64,000 bases of DNA from Nocardioides immobilis (GCF_003515065.1 NZ_QXGH01000010.1:353164-417163); one strand, 5' to 3'. Counted from the stretch's first letter, positions 35,478 through 44,883 are shown. Notes: a model not told the origin generated them from the letters alone. Numbers and translations are program-made.

Positions 35478-36662
35478 TCAGACTCCGGCGGGTCGCGCGC
35501 CGACGTTTTGGCGCCGCTTGGCCATGTCGGATAGGACGGCCTCGAGCGCAGGCTCCTTCGGCAGCGACAGTGGTATGTAGAGGACCTTCCGCTCGTACTC
35601 GGTCGGCGGCAGCGCGGTGTGGAAGAGACACGAGGCATGGACCGTAACGTCCCCGGCGGCGGTGGTCAGGAACTGTGGCTCGAGACCGCCTCGCACACCG
35701 TGGTATCTGATGTTCGGGATCAGTGCTCGGTGCGATCCCGGTATCACGCCGAGCTGCGCGGAGCCGGGCCCGGCGCCGGTCACCTGGATGCCGATCGTGA
35801 GCGAGCTGCACACGAACGAATGCATGCCTCCGTCGCAATCGCGGTGCCAGGGGATGTCGCTAACCCCGGTGACGACACCGATCGGCTTCTGAAGGGCCTC
35901 GACCGCGGAGGCGTGCTGGTAGCCGTCGTCCGTGACCTGGACGGCATGGTTAAAGGCATCGGACGCGAGCAGCCGACGCACGGCGTCGCTCTTCGCGGCG
36001 AAGTCCAGGACCCGTGCCGGCAGCTGCGAGCCGTCGGCCAAGGTCACCCACCACGAGCCGTCCGTCGACGTGCACTTCGCGAACTCCCGGTCCATGTCCT
36101 CCGCGATCTCCGCCATAAGGTCGGCGTCCAGCCACCCCGACAGATGAAGGTAACCCGCCTCGGCGAGGAAGTCCTGCATGTCGGACCTCTCTGCAGCGGG
36201 GCCGAAGGAGGTGCCGAGGTCGAGTGCCCCTCCGTCGGGATTCCGAAGCACGACTGCGCCGGGGCTGTAGAGCGGGATCCCGTCGATAAGGGAACGGAGG
36301 ATGGTCTCCCAGCAGTTCGTCGTCCCGCGCGTCCCGCTGGCAAGGACCACGCGTTCGACGTTGAACAACATCTCCACGGTGGTCAGGTCGTTGAGGAAGT
36401 CGCTGAAGTCGTTGTCACTGAGGTTGACCGAGGTGCCCCCTGATCTGCCAGCGCTAACCTGAACTCCGACCTCGCCGCACGAGAGGGTCCACGACCCCGA
36501 CTCGGTCGTCACGGTGAGGGACTCAGCCGTGTACAGGTGCGCGGACTCGACCATGTCCGAGCGGCCCGCGAGGAGCACGGGCAGCTCGTCGTGGAAGAAC
36601 GACGCAGCCGTGCGCGGCCTGATGTCGGCGCTCGTCCGGAATCGGATATCCAGCTTGCTCAC
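35478..36662 (-). CDS. Phytanoyl-CoA dioxygenase (PhyH) family oxygenase with N-terminal SCP2-like domain
   Basis: 394 residues from GTG 36662, after AAGGAGATGCACC. The C-terminal about 230 residues are an Fe(II)/2-oxoglutarate oxygenase: HxD in DIPWHRDCDGGMHSF (near residue 275), PGSAQLGVIPGSHRAL, the distal His in DVTVHASCLFHTALPP and Arg in YERKVLYIPLSLP. The first about 150 residues (LTVTTESGSWTLSCGEVGVQ, NCWETILRSLIDGIPLY) look like an SCP2-type lipid-binding domain, comparable to the small protein at 27983. It faces the thiolase convergently. A hydroxylation of a bound lipid or acyl-CoA-like substrate is inferred. Confidence 0.8.
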   Translation of the reverse strand: MSKLDIRFRTSADIRPRTAASFFHDELPVLLAGRSDMVESAHLYTAESLTVTTESGSWTLSCGEVGVQVSAGRSGGTSVNLSDNDFSDFLNDLTTVEMLFNVERVVLASGTRGTTNCWETILRSLIDGIPLYSPGAVVLRNPDGGALDLGTSFGPAAERSDMQDFLAEAGYLHLSGWLDADLMAEIAEDMDREFAKCTSTDGSWWVTLADGSQLPARVLDFAAKSDAVRRLLASDAFNHAVQVTDDGYQHASAVEALQKPIGVVTGVSDIPWHRDCDGGMHSFVCSSLTIGIQVTGAGPGSAQLGVIPGSHRALIPNIRYHGVRGGLEPQFLTTAAGDVTVHASCLFHTALPPTEYERKVLYIPLSLPKEPALEAVLSDMAKRRQNVGARPAGV

Positions 36663-36867
36663 GGTGCATCTCCTTGCTCGCGTTGCACACAGCGCACTTC
36701 GCGGGGCCGGCGGACAGTGGATCCGATCAACCGTAGGCAGTGAGTGGGATCCGTCAGTGTCGCCTCCCGTTCAGCGGGAACGGACGTGATCAGGGACCGC
36801 TTCTGCTGGCGGAATGGCCAGGGTGTCGGAACGCGAGGGCACTGAAGCGACACGCGAGAGGGAAGAC

Positions 36868-37377
36868 TTGACTCCTGAAGAGACGAAGGCGCAGGCACCG
36901 GATGTTCGCCTGTGCAGCACCCCACCGCTGGTGGTCGAGGGTCTCGAGGACCTCCGGGGTTCTGTCGGCGCGGTCATCGGTCCGACCGAATGGCTGCAGA
37001 TCGACCAGGCCCGGATCGACGCCTTCGCCGACGTCACCGGCGATCATCAGTGGATCCATGTCAACCCCGAGCGCGCCAAGGATTCGGTCTTCGAGTCGAC
37101 CATCGCGCACGGCTATCTGACGTTGTCGCTGTGCAATCTCTTCTTGCCCCAGTTGGTTGTCGTCCGCGCTGTGCGGATGGGCGTGAACTACGGGGCCAAC
37201 CGGGTTCGGTTCCCGGCTCCGGTCACGGTCGGATCGCGGATCCGCGGAGCCGCCGAGATCTTGGCTTGCGACGACGTCCCGGGCGGCGTCCAGGCGACGA
37301 TCCGGATTACCGCCCACATCGAGGGATCTGCCAAGCCAGGCTGTGTCGTGGAGACCCTCAACCGATGGATGGCTTGA
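36868..37377 (+). CDS. MaoC-like (R)-enoyl-CoA hydratase
   Basis: Hot-dog fold hydratase. The hydratase-2 motif is clear: IDAFADVTGDHQWIHVNPERAKDS with catalytic Asp and His, then STIAHGYLTLSLCNLFLPQL. The best start is TTG 36868 behind GAGAGGGAAGAC, giving 169 residues; ATG 36814 in the same frame lacks a ribosome-binding site. It is divergent from the PhyH oxygenase. It would hydrate an enoyl-CoA, consistent with side-chain beta-oxidation next to the thiolase. Confidence 0.88.
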   Translation: MTPEETKAQAPDVRLCSTPPLVVEGLEDLRGSVGAVIGPTEWLQIDQARIDAFADVTGDHQWIHVNPERAKDSVFESTIAHGYLTLSLCNLFLPQLVVVRAVRMGVNYGANRVRFPAPVTVGSRIRGAAEILACDDVPGGVQATIRITAHIEGSAKPGCVVETLNRWMA

Positions 37378-37570
37378 TCCGCGCGGGTCTGCCTCAATAG
37401 GAGTCGGCGCGATCCAGGATTCGACCAAGGCGCGTCCTCTACCCAAGAGGTATGTGACACCTCGTCGGTCGAGGAAGGCTGGGGAACGCTGAGGGTGGCG
37501 GGTGGCGAGTGCGGCGCGCAGTCGGACCGGCTCGGCTGGCTTGGGTCGGGGGCAAGGAAGTTCGTTCTGG

Positions 37571-37610
37571 TGTGATCGCTCGGGGTCTGATGTGATCGCT
37601 CGGGGTCTGA
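37571..37610. repeat. Perfect tandem duplication of 20 bp
   Basis: TGTGATCGCTCGGGGTCTGA occurs twice head to tail at 37571-37590 and 37591-37610, without a recognised function. Confidence 0.9.
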
Positions 37611-37714
37611 CAAGTGTCGTGGGTGACTGTCAACCTCCACGTCGGCGCGAGTGAGGACCGGATGAAATCAACAGACGGTCAGGCAGCAGCCGAGTCGGCA
37701 TCGAGAAGGCCGGG

Positions 37715-37960
37715 AATGCGACGAGCGCGAACGTGCGGTGATCGACCTGGTCGAGCGGGTCATGGTCGCGATCGGTGAGCGCGATGCTGCGGTGGCCGAG
37801 ACCGAGAAGCGCGCCGGTGAGGCGCTGCGGCAGTTGCCCGAGCGCGAGGGCCCGGCCGAAAACGAGGCGGCGACTTGGGCGGCGAGACCGTGACCGTGCG
37901 CCAGGCGACGCACGTGCGGCGACTCGCCCGTGAACGCCCACGCTGGCGCCGACGACGAGC
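37715..37960 (+). pseudogene. Decayed small coiled-coil/helix-turn-helix protein
   Basis: The plus strand reads VIDLVERVMVAIGERDAAVA, then ETEKRAGEALRQLPEREG, and after a shift near 37875 GGETVTVRQATHVRRLAR. This looks like the small actinobacterial proteins with a long N-terminal helix and a C-terminal helix-turn-helix that accompany mobile elements. No start codon with ribosome-binding site was found. Confidence 0.4.
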
Positions 37961-38255
37961 AGAGCGAGGTCAAATCGGCGTTCGCGGCCCGCAGGGAGTG
38001 GCAGGGGAAGCCGACCTGGCGCGGGTCGCAGCGTGTCAGACCTCGATTCAGCCTGGCTCCGAGACATCCGGTGTCTAGGCTTTGGATCCGCGACGGACCA
38101 GTCCCACGTGGCGGGTCGGGACGATCGGCAGCCATGCTGAGGTCATCGTTCGCGAGGTGCGGAACGTCGCGGACTGCCTGATCGGGGACAGTAGGCGACG
38201 GATTTTTACCAGACCAGATGCGGTTGGTTCTCGATTGCGTTGACCACGCGAGACA

Positions 38256-38283
38256 GAGTCCCGCGGGGTGGTGGGCTTTGAGG
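38256..38283. repeat. Left inverted repeat of the split IS256-family element
   Basis: Begins GAGTCCCGCGGGGTGGTGGG; 24 of 28 positions match the complement of 42758-42785. Confidence 0.8.
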
Positions 38284-38296
38284 TGATCCTCGGTGC

Positions 38297-38511
38297 CTAC
38301 TCGCCGCTGTCGATCGCGGCGATGGAACCAGTATCGCTGTCGGGGTAGAGCAGCGCCATGGATCCTTCGGACAGGTAGCGGCGGTCGCCGGCTTGCCATT
38401 CGTCGTGCATGTCGGCGAGCACGGCTCCGACCAGCCTGATCACGGACGCGGGGTTGGGGAAGATCCCGACCACGCGGGCGCGGCGCTTGATCTCCTTGTT
38501 GACCCGCTCGA
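38297..38511 (-). pseudogene. 3' part of the split IS256-family transposase
   Basis: The minus strand reads [38 protein letters not shown] and stops at 38297-38299. This is exactly the C-terminal segment missing from the transposase fragment that starts at 42669. Joined across the insert, the two pieces restore the family motif [13 protein letters not shown] in frame. Confidence 0.87.
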
Positions 38512-38555
38512 TTATCCGGCCCTCGTGGTGGGGTCAAGGTTGTGCGCCGGTCGTT

Positions 38556-40500
38556 TCATCTTGGCCGGATGCTGTTCAGGTGCCCCTCGAGGGCGGTCGC
38601 GACGTGCCGGTGTCGTTCTTGTTCGGCGGTCCAGCCACGTTCTTCGGCGTCGTCCTGCAGCGCTCGGACGTCGGCGAGTTGGTCGGTGAGCGCCGGCTCG
38701 AACTCGGCGGCCGGGGTGTAGTTGTCGCAGGTCTCGCAGATGTTGGCGTAGGGGCAGGGGCCTTGGGACTCGTGGCGGGAGCAGTAGCCGTGCGCGACGC
38801 GGGTCTTGAGCATCTCGCTGGCCAGCCAGGAGATCTTGTCCGGCACGATGGGCCGTCCGACCGGGGTCAGGGCGAGCTGGCGGCGCATCTTGCCCATCGC
38901 CTCGTCGTAGGCGCCCCGCAGGGTGGGCGATGCCAGGGTGGCGTAACGGATGGTCATCTCCGGCGTGACGTGTCCGAGCAACGCCATCAGCGCCTGCAGC
39001 GACATCCCGGCGTTGGCCAACGCGGTCGCATAGGTGTGACGCAGCTGGTGCGGTGTCACCGTCAGCGGCTGCCCCGCGGGACCACGCAGGCCCGCTGCTT
39101 CCGCGGCGGCGAGGAGTCCGTTGCGCAGCCGGGTCGCGCCCAGCCGGCGGCCGTGTTCGGTGAACAAGAAGTCGGTAGGACGGCCCGTGCGTGGGTGCGG
39201 GATCGGGCGATGGACGCCCCGCCGCTGAGCCCACTGGTCAAGCGCGGCCAGGATCGCCTCGTCAAGCGGGACGGAGCGTTCGGTGGCGAGCTTGCCGAGC
39301 GGGACTCGAAGCCAGGTCCCGGCCGGTCCGTAGTCCACCACCGCGTCGAGCTCGACGTCGAGGAGTTCCCCGACCCGCAGGCCGGCCCCGCGCAGCACCA
39401 GCAGGCCGGTCCGGGCGAACCGATCGGGCAGGTCGGCGACGGCGACCATCAGCCTGGCGTCCACGTCGGGCGGAAGGGCTCGTGGCAGTGGCCGGTCGAG
39501 CTTGGGGACGTCGGCGGCGAACACCAACCGACCTGTCGGTGCCTCGGCCCAACTCCACCCGGCGATGTCCTCGAGCAGGTTGCGCAGGCTGAGCACGGCA
39601 GCCTGGGCGACCGCCGCCGACACCGGCTGGGGACGAGCCTTGCGGCCACGCCAGGGGCGGCTCCGGTTCCAGATCAGGAACTCCTCGACGTGGTGGCGTT
39701 CCAAGTCCCGCAGCGTGGTGAGGTCGGGGTGGTGGGCGGTGAGGAACTCCGCGAACGGCAACAGGTCGTTGACCAAGGACTCCACCGAACGGGGGCGCAG
39801 CACACTCGCGCGGGTCTGCACGTAGCGCAGCAATACGGTCCGGATCGCCTCGGCCATCGCGACCTCGGCAAAACGCTGCTCCAGCGTCCGGGACCAAGGC
39901 CGGCGCCGAGGCGGAGCGTCATGGACGCCGACCTCGAACAACAGCTGCCGCAGACTGGCCAGCCGGGCACGGTAGGCACGCAGCGAGGACCGCGACAGTT
40001 GCATCGTCTGGCCCAACTGCTCGTCGAACTCGGTGACCACCTGCTGGCTGAGGTCCGCGACCGTGCCGCCGTGCCAGGCCAAGACGACGGCGAGACACTC
40101 ACCCAGGACGGTGTCGACCCAGGCCAGGGTCCAGCCCAGCCGCAGGCCGGCTGCCCGGGCGGCGTCGAAGTCCTCGGCATGGCGGGCTTCGACGATGGCG
40201 CCGAGCCCGGTGAGGTTTCTTGGCCGCTGCCAGTTCCAGGTCCAGTCGTAGCCGGCCGGTGCCGATCAGGAACACCAGCAAGGGCCACGCGCGGGTGCGG
40301 CGCAGCTCGGCGACCCGGTCCGCGGTCGGCTGTTCCATCCAGGCCCACGGATCCGGATGAGCGGCGAGGAACCCGCGGGCACTACGAAGCCGGTCCCGCA
40401 GCGCCCGGTCACTACACCCCAGTCCGTGACAGTGCTCGATGTAGGCGCTCATCCAGTCGTGGTCCGCCATGGTCGCGTTCCTGGCGACGGCGGTGTTCAC
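38556..40500 (-). pseudogene. Large tyrosine recombinase (TnpB-like), one frameshift
   Basis: About 648 residues if one extra A in the AAA at 40216-40218 (minus strand AAGAAACC) is ignored. The N-terminal part starts at GTG 40500, overlapping the previous stop, and contains MADHDWMSAYIEHCHGLG; after the shift it continues NLTGLGAIVEARHAEDFDAA. The catalytic core has Arg in RGAGLRVGELLDV, HQLRHTYATALANAG, GHVTPEMTIRYA with the Tyr, and a cysteine cluster CSRHESQGPCPYANICETC near the end. The frameshift may be a mutation or a sequencing error; from 40082 downward a 508-residue frame is intact. Confidence 0.8.
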
Positions 40501-41549
40501 CGGAGGTCCGCCAGGGTCGCGCGGGCGGCCGCGTACTCGGCAGCCAGATGCTCCACCGACAGGTGCACGTACCTGCTCGTGGTTTCGGGGCTGGCATGGC
40601 CCATCAGCTCCCGTAACGCCAGCAGGTCGATCCCCGCGGCGGCAAGCTCGGTGCCGTAGGTATGCCGCAGCCGGTGCGGTCGCACCCTGGTCGCTCCCGA
40701 GTTGTCCCGGTGCCGCCGAAACAGCGCCCGTAGCCCCGCTTCGCTGACCGGCGCGCCGGTGGTGGGGCCGCGCAGCACCACGAAGCACTCCGGGGTGGTG
40801 AGTCCGCGGGGTCGCTCGTGGCGCAGGTAGGCGGCGAGCTCGGCGAAGAACGCGGCGTCGACCGGGACCACCCGCTCCCGTCCACCCTTGCCAACCACCC
40901 GCAGCCGTCGTCGTCCCTGGTCGACGTCCTTCAGGAGAAGCCCGCGTACCTCGGCCGAACGCAGGCCACCCAGCAGCATCGCCAGCACCATCGCCCGGTC
41001 CCGATGGGTCCGCAACCCCGACATGAAGGCCTGCACGTCGGCCAGATCCAGCGACTCCGGAAGCCGACGCTGCTCACGCACCAGACGCCCGCCGCCACGT
41101 GCACGACCCGGGCCGAGATGGCCGAGCATGCCGCGGGCGGTCGGCCGCAGTCCCTGACCCCGCCGCGGTGCGGGGACCGGATTCACTGCACAGACCTTGC
41201 TCATCACCAGGAACTCGAAGAACGCGCGCACTGCGGCGACCCTGCGGTTGATCGTCGCGGGCGCGGCACTGCGTGGTGCGAGCCGGACCACCTTCCCCGA
41301 CGCCGGCGTGCGGGCACCCTGCCAGTCGACCCACGCGAAGACGTCCATCGGCTCGACCGAACCCAGCGCGACGTCCCGCTCGTTGAGGAAGCGGGCGAAG
41401 TTGACCAGGTCGAAGGCATAGGCCCGGACCGTCGCCGGCGAGAAGGCCCGCGCCCGTAGATGCGCCAGGAACTCGTTCCCTACTCCGATCCCGGGCCAGT
41501 CGCCGACCAAACAGTGCTCGCCATCCACAACCTGTGCCGACACCGTCAT
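40497..41549 (-). CDS. Tyrosine recombinase/transposase (TnpA-like)
   Basis: 350 residues, ATG after GAAGGGAAGCCGCG. N-terminal SAM-like core-binding domain (FLAHLRARAFSPATVRAYAFDLVNFARFLN) and catalytic domain with Arg in GGLRSAEVRGLLL, Lys in VVGKGGRERVVPV, HRLRHTYGTELAAAG, GHAS and the nucleophile Tyr in TSRYVHLS. All catalytic residues are present, so it should be active. It is the first gene of the inserted element and is coupled to the larger recombinase by GTGA. Confidence 0.92.
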   Translation of the reverse strand: MTVSAQVVDGEHCLVGDWPGIGVGNEFLAHLRARAFSPATVRAYAFDLVNFARFLNERDVALGSVEPMDVFAWVDWQGARTPASGKVVRLAPRSAAPATINRRVAAVRAFFEFLVMSKVCAVNPVPAPRRGQGLRPTARGMLGHLGPGRARGGGRLVREQRRLPESLDLADVQAFMSGLRTHRDRAMVLAMLLGGLRSAEVRGLLLKDVDQGRRRLRVVGKGGRERVVPVDAAFFAELAAYLRHERPRGLTTPECFVVLRGPTTGAPVSEAGLRALFRRHRDNSGATRVRPHRLRHTYGTELAAAGIDLLALRELMGHASPETTSRYVHLSVEHLAAEYAAARATLADLR

Positions 41550-41654
41550 CGCGGCTTCCCTTCATCCACCGTCAGCATTGACCTGCCAGCAGGCCACCGC
41601 AGGGACCTCACGCCGCTAACGGGAACGTGTCCTCTGAGGACCGGTTAACGGATA

Positions 41655-42669
41655 GGGGGTTGGTGGACCAGATCTTCTGCCAGTGCGCCCGCGGGAACGC
41701 GGTGAAGGCGAGGACCTCGGCCTTGGCCTCGTCCATGAGCGGACCGATCTTGGGGAAGTTCTTGGCGAGCTGGTCGCGGACCTGGTCCCAGGTGGCGCTG
41801 ACCGCGTCGGCGTCGGGCTGGGCGAAGACCGTGCGGAACACCGCGGCGACCATGTCGGCGTGGCTCTTGGGGACGTGGGCGAGGAGGTTGCGGGCGAAGT
41901 GGACCCGGCAGCGTTGGTGGCCGGCGCCTTGGAAGGACCGCTTCAACGCCTTGACCAGCCCGGAGTGTTGGTCGCTGATGACGAGCTTGACGCCACCGAG
42001 GCCGCGCTGCTTGAGCGCGGTCAGGAAGCCGCGCCAGAAGGTCTCGTCCTCGCTGTCGCCGACATCAACGCCGAGGACCTCCCGGGAGCCGTCCGCGGCG
42101 ATCCCGGTGGCCACCACCACTGCCATCGACACCACCTGCCCGGTGGTGTTGCGGACGTGGAGGTAGGTCGCGTCGAGGTAGACGTAGGGGAACTCGATGT
42201 GGTCCAGGGCCCGGGTGCGGAACGCACCCACCTGCTCGTCCAGGCCGGCGCAGATCCGGGAGACCTCGGACTTGCTGATGCCTGAGTCGATGCCGAGCGC
42301 TTCGACCAGGTCGTCGACGTTGCGGGTCGAGACGCCGTGAACGTAGGCCTCCATCACCACCGCGTACAACGCCTGGTCGATGCGGCGACGGGGCTCGAGG
42401 ACCGAGGGGAAGAACGAGCCCTTGCGGAGTTTGGGGATGTGCAGGTCGACGTCGCCGGCCTTGGTCGACAACACCCGCGACCGGTGGCCGTTGCGCTCGG
42501 TCACGCGGTCAGGTGTGCGTTCATAGGGTGCGGCGCCGATCCGTTCGGTCGCCTCGGCTTCGATCAGTTCCTGCATCACGACCCGGACCGACTCACGGAT
42601 CAGATCGACGCCGTCGCCGGTGCGGAACACCTCGAGCAGTTCGGACAGGGCAGACTGGGGCAAGGCCAT
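41655..42669 (-). pseudogene. 5' part of the split IS256-family transposase
   Basis: ATG 42669 follows GAAGGAGAACCACCG. About 338 residues of an IS256-type transposase, with ERTPDRVTERNGHRSR, IPKLRKGSFFPSVLEPRRR, YVYLDATYLHVRN, KLVISDQHSGLV and HQRCRVHFARNLLAHVPK, end at KIWSTNPL where the recombinase element begins. Reading on into the insert adds 15 unrelated residues and a stop at 41608. It differs clearly from the IS256 transposase at 3601. Confidence 0.88.
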
Positions 42670-42757
42670 CGGTGGTTCTCCTTCAGGTGCGTGCTTAGCC
42701 GTTACACACCGAAGATCCCGCCGATGGCCGTCTACTTCAGGCAGCCCCGCCGTGGTC

Positions 42758-42785
42758 CCTCAAACCCCACCACTCCAGGGGACTC
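42758..42785. repeat. Right inverted repeat of the split IS256-family element
   Basis: Complementary to 38256-38283 at 24 of 28 positions. Confidence 0.8.
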
Positions 42786-43169
42786 TTACCCACGCGATGC
42801 GATGAGGCTGAAGCAGGATCATCCAATGAGGCCCTTGCTCAGAGGTGCATAGCTCTCGGTGAGTGGAAGATGGGCAGAGTCTTGAGCATCAACTTGGATT
42901 GGATGGGCGAGATCAGCTAAGACGTTGGGAAGGACATCGGGTGGATGAGATCCAGTGCCGAGGCGGACATCGGTCTGCCCGCCCGGAATCGGTGGCGTGA
43001 CGGACCTGCGACGCAGGCAGCCCCGGGACCGTCACGTTGGGAAGTGAAATGAAAGCATCTCGTGACGCCTAGTCAAGACGAGCCGCTCGAGTCGAATCAA
43101 GCCGGCCCGACAACGCGGTTGACACCCGCTCCAGGTCCACCTACCACCGACTTCCGAAAGGATCCGTCC
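42786..43169. other. Intergenic region upstream of an SDR gene
   Basis: About 385 bp without a supported gene. The nearest upstream start is the transposase on the other strand. No operator of the three families in this window was seen here. Confidence 0.4.
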
Positions 43170-43943
43170 ATGCCGTCTCCTGCGCCATCCACGCCTGGAC
43201 CCATCATCGTCACCGGAGGCACGGGTGGTCTCGGTTCCGCGATCTGTCGCCGGCTCGCCGGCGATGGCGCCCGCATCGCCTTCACCTACAAAGCACGCAC
43301 CGAGACTGCGGCGGCGCTGGTGGATGAACTTACGGACCTGGGCGCAAGCGCGCGCGCCGACGCTGTCGACCTGCAGGACGCCGTTGTCACGCAGCGTTAT
43401 ATCGACGGCGTCACCGCTGACTGGGGTGGGGTCGGCACGGTCATCCACGCTGCCGGCCCGTACATCCCGATGGTCCACCTGTCCAAGGTGCCGCCCGCCC
43501 AATTCAAAGAGGCTCTTGACGCCGAGGTGGTGGGTTTCTTCAACGTTATCTCCGGATCTCTGCCAGCGCTGCGTGAGTCCGCAGGCTCGGTGGTCGCAGT
43601 TACCACCGCTGCCACCTCGCGCTATCCCGTCCGTGACGGGCTATCAGCCGGCCCGAAGGCAGCCATCGAGTCGCTCGTGCGCGGTTTTGCGGCCGAGGAG
43701 GGGCGCTTCGGTGTCCGTCTCAACTGCGTCGGCCCCGGCATGCTCACAGACGGTATGGCGGAACGACTGATCTCCACTGGGGAGTTGGACGAGCGAGCAC
43801 TCGCCATGGCGCGAAGTAACATCCCCCTCCGTCGTTTCGGGACGGCGGACGATATCGCCGAAGCGGTCGCCTTCCTCGCCTCCGATCGGGCGAAGTTCAT
43901 TTCGGGCCAGAAGATCGACGTCGACGGTGGATACGGGGTCTGA
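43170..43943 (+). CDS. SDR-family protein with atypical active site
   Basis: 257 residues from ATG 43170, after GAAAGGATCCGTCC; the frame extends upstream without a better start. The Rossmann motif IIVTGGTGGLGSAICRRLA, VIHAAGP and the C-terminal GQKIDVDGGYGV are normal. At the active site the text is RDGLSAGPKAAIESL, so the position four residues before the conserved Lys, normally Tyr, is Ser. The Ser strand (VVAVTTAATSRY) is also unusual. It may use a different general acid or not be a conventional oxidoreductase. No operon partner is evident. Confidence 0.88.
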   Translation: MPSPAPSTPGPIIVTGGTGGLGSAICRRLAGDGARIAFTYKARTETAAALVDELTDLGASARADAVDLQDAVVTQRYIDGVTADWGGVGTVIHAAGPYIPMVHLSKVPPAQFKEALDAEVVGFFNVISGSLPALRESAGSVVAVTTAATSRYPVRDGLSAGPKAAIESLVRGFAAEEGRFGVRLNCVGPGMLTDGMAERLISTGELDERALAMARSNIPLRRFGTADDIAEAVAFLASDRAKFISGQKIDVDGGYGV

Positions 43944-44750
43944 CGGCCATTACGCACTTCTTGTCGCCAGGGGGATCTGTTGTTGCTGATTTTCGCTCGC
44001 TGCGCGGAGGCGCTCCCTTGTTGTTCGGCCACGTCGACGAGGTCCTGTACTAGTCGCACATGCAGTTGATGCACCGCAGCGTGGTGCCAGGCGCTCCGGT
44101 TGGCTGACACTTTCGGCCTGTCGTTGTCGTTTCCGACCGGACACCGACCCGGACACCGACCCTAGTCGCTCAGTCCTTAGTCGGCTGGCTCGCGGCGGAC
44201 GCTCGAGTTCACACGGGCTCGTTTCGGCAGCGTTGACACGGGCCAGCTCGCGTCCGGGGGGAGATCCATCCGGCACGGGTCGGCCTGCTGTCGACAAACA
44301 TCGACGTGAGTCACGCGACCTGCCGGCTTCTGGACTGTCGAGGCGCTCGGAGAGGCACTCGTGATCGAACGACAGAAACTCGGCCGGACGTCCGCCCCGC
44401 TCTCCGTTCGCCGAGGAGTCTGTGATCGTTGCGGCCGGGAGCCCGTTGCCGGCGGCGCGGTCACGAGCTGTCGGCGCCGCCGCGGGCCCGGCCCCTGTCG
44501 CGAGACCGGCCCGACTCCAGGCCGCCATCGTCGCGTCCGCCTTCTCGAACGCCATCCACCCCCCCGAGAGCGGGTGCAAGCCAGACGCAAATGCGTGACC
44601 TCGCCGGCGAGCTGACGAGTGCCTCGTCCCCGATGCACCCGGCGCGCTGAGTCGGTTGCCGCGCACGCAACCCACCGCTTCGGCAAAGGCGGAGGAGACG
44701 AGATCCGGACCGGTGTGACTGTTGACACGCGGGGAAACGGCGGTGCAGGA
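43944..44750. other. Region with no supported gene
   Basis: About 800 bp between the SDR gene and the ABC operon control region. Long minus-strand frames exist, but their composition is Arg/Gly/Pro-rich shadow sequence without domains or ribosome-binding sites. A TTGACA box lies at 44722-44727. Confidence 0.4.
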
Positions 44751-44777
44751 TGTATTCAGGATCCCAATTCGGGATAC
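44751..44777. promoter_or_regulatory. Weaker GGATACAG-family operator before the ABC operon
   Basis: TGTATTC (44751-44757) and GGGATAC (44771-44777) form an imperfect inverted pair enclosing GGATCCC, 29 bp after the start of TTGACA (44722). The layout parallels the sites at 11555, 59032 and 61928, but the half sites are less conserved. Confidence 0.5.
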
Positions 44778-44883
44778 CGAACTAGGATCCCGGCGGTGCT
44801 GTCACCGACGCGCCGCGGACGAACGAACTTGGCCGGCATTCGAGTCGTCGCTCGACGCCACCGGCAGGTGCAGAGGAGCAATC

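Larger units (their letters stand above)
37378..38255. other. Region with a tandem repeat and a decayed small gene
   Basis: About 880 bp between the MaoC gene and the split IS256 element. It holds the 20-bp tandem repeat at 37571-37610 and a broken small coding region at about 37715-37960 (both listed). The rest shows no supported gene. Confidence 0.45.
38512..41654 (-). mobile_element. Tn554-like element with two tyrosine recombinases, inserted in an IS256 transposase
   Basis: A 3143-bp segment whose transcribed-strand ends are TATCCG and CGGATA(A), a short terminal inverted repeat. Cutting it out joins AACCCCC to TCGAGCGG, giving N-P-L-E-R, the uninterrupted IS256 codons. No target duplication is seen apart from a one-base ambiguity, as expected for tyrosine-recombinase transposition. 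It encodes two recombinases in tandem with a GTGA overlap; a TnpC-like third gene was not found. Confidence 0.82.
38256..42785 (-). mobile_element. IS256-family element split by a tyrosine-recombinase element
   Basis: The outer 28 bp, 38256-38283 and 42758-42785, are inverted repeats matching at 24 of 28 positions. The transposase reads from 42669 down to 41655 and resumes at 38511 down to 38297, interrupted by 38512-41654. Removing that insert gives an IS of about 1.39 kb, the normal size. No target duplication was found at the outer ends, so the insertion is older than the IS at 3548 or has been rearranged. Confidence 0.85.

Noticed and set aside
37571..37610. CRISPR-like or iteron array
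   Set aside because: Only two adjacent copies without spacers and no replication or cas genes nearby.
38409..40616. 735-residue plus-strand open frame
   Set aside because: Shadow of the minus-strand recombinase, which has all tyrosine-recombinase motifs.
43950..44675. 241-residue minus-strand frame
   Set aside because: No domain, no ribosome-binding site, Arg/Ser/Gly-rich; treated as non-coding.
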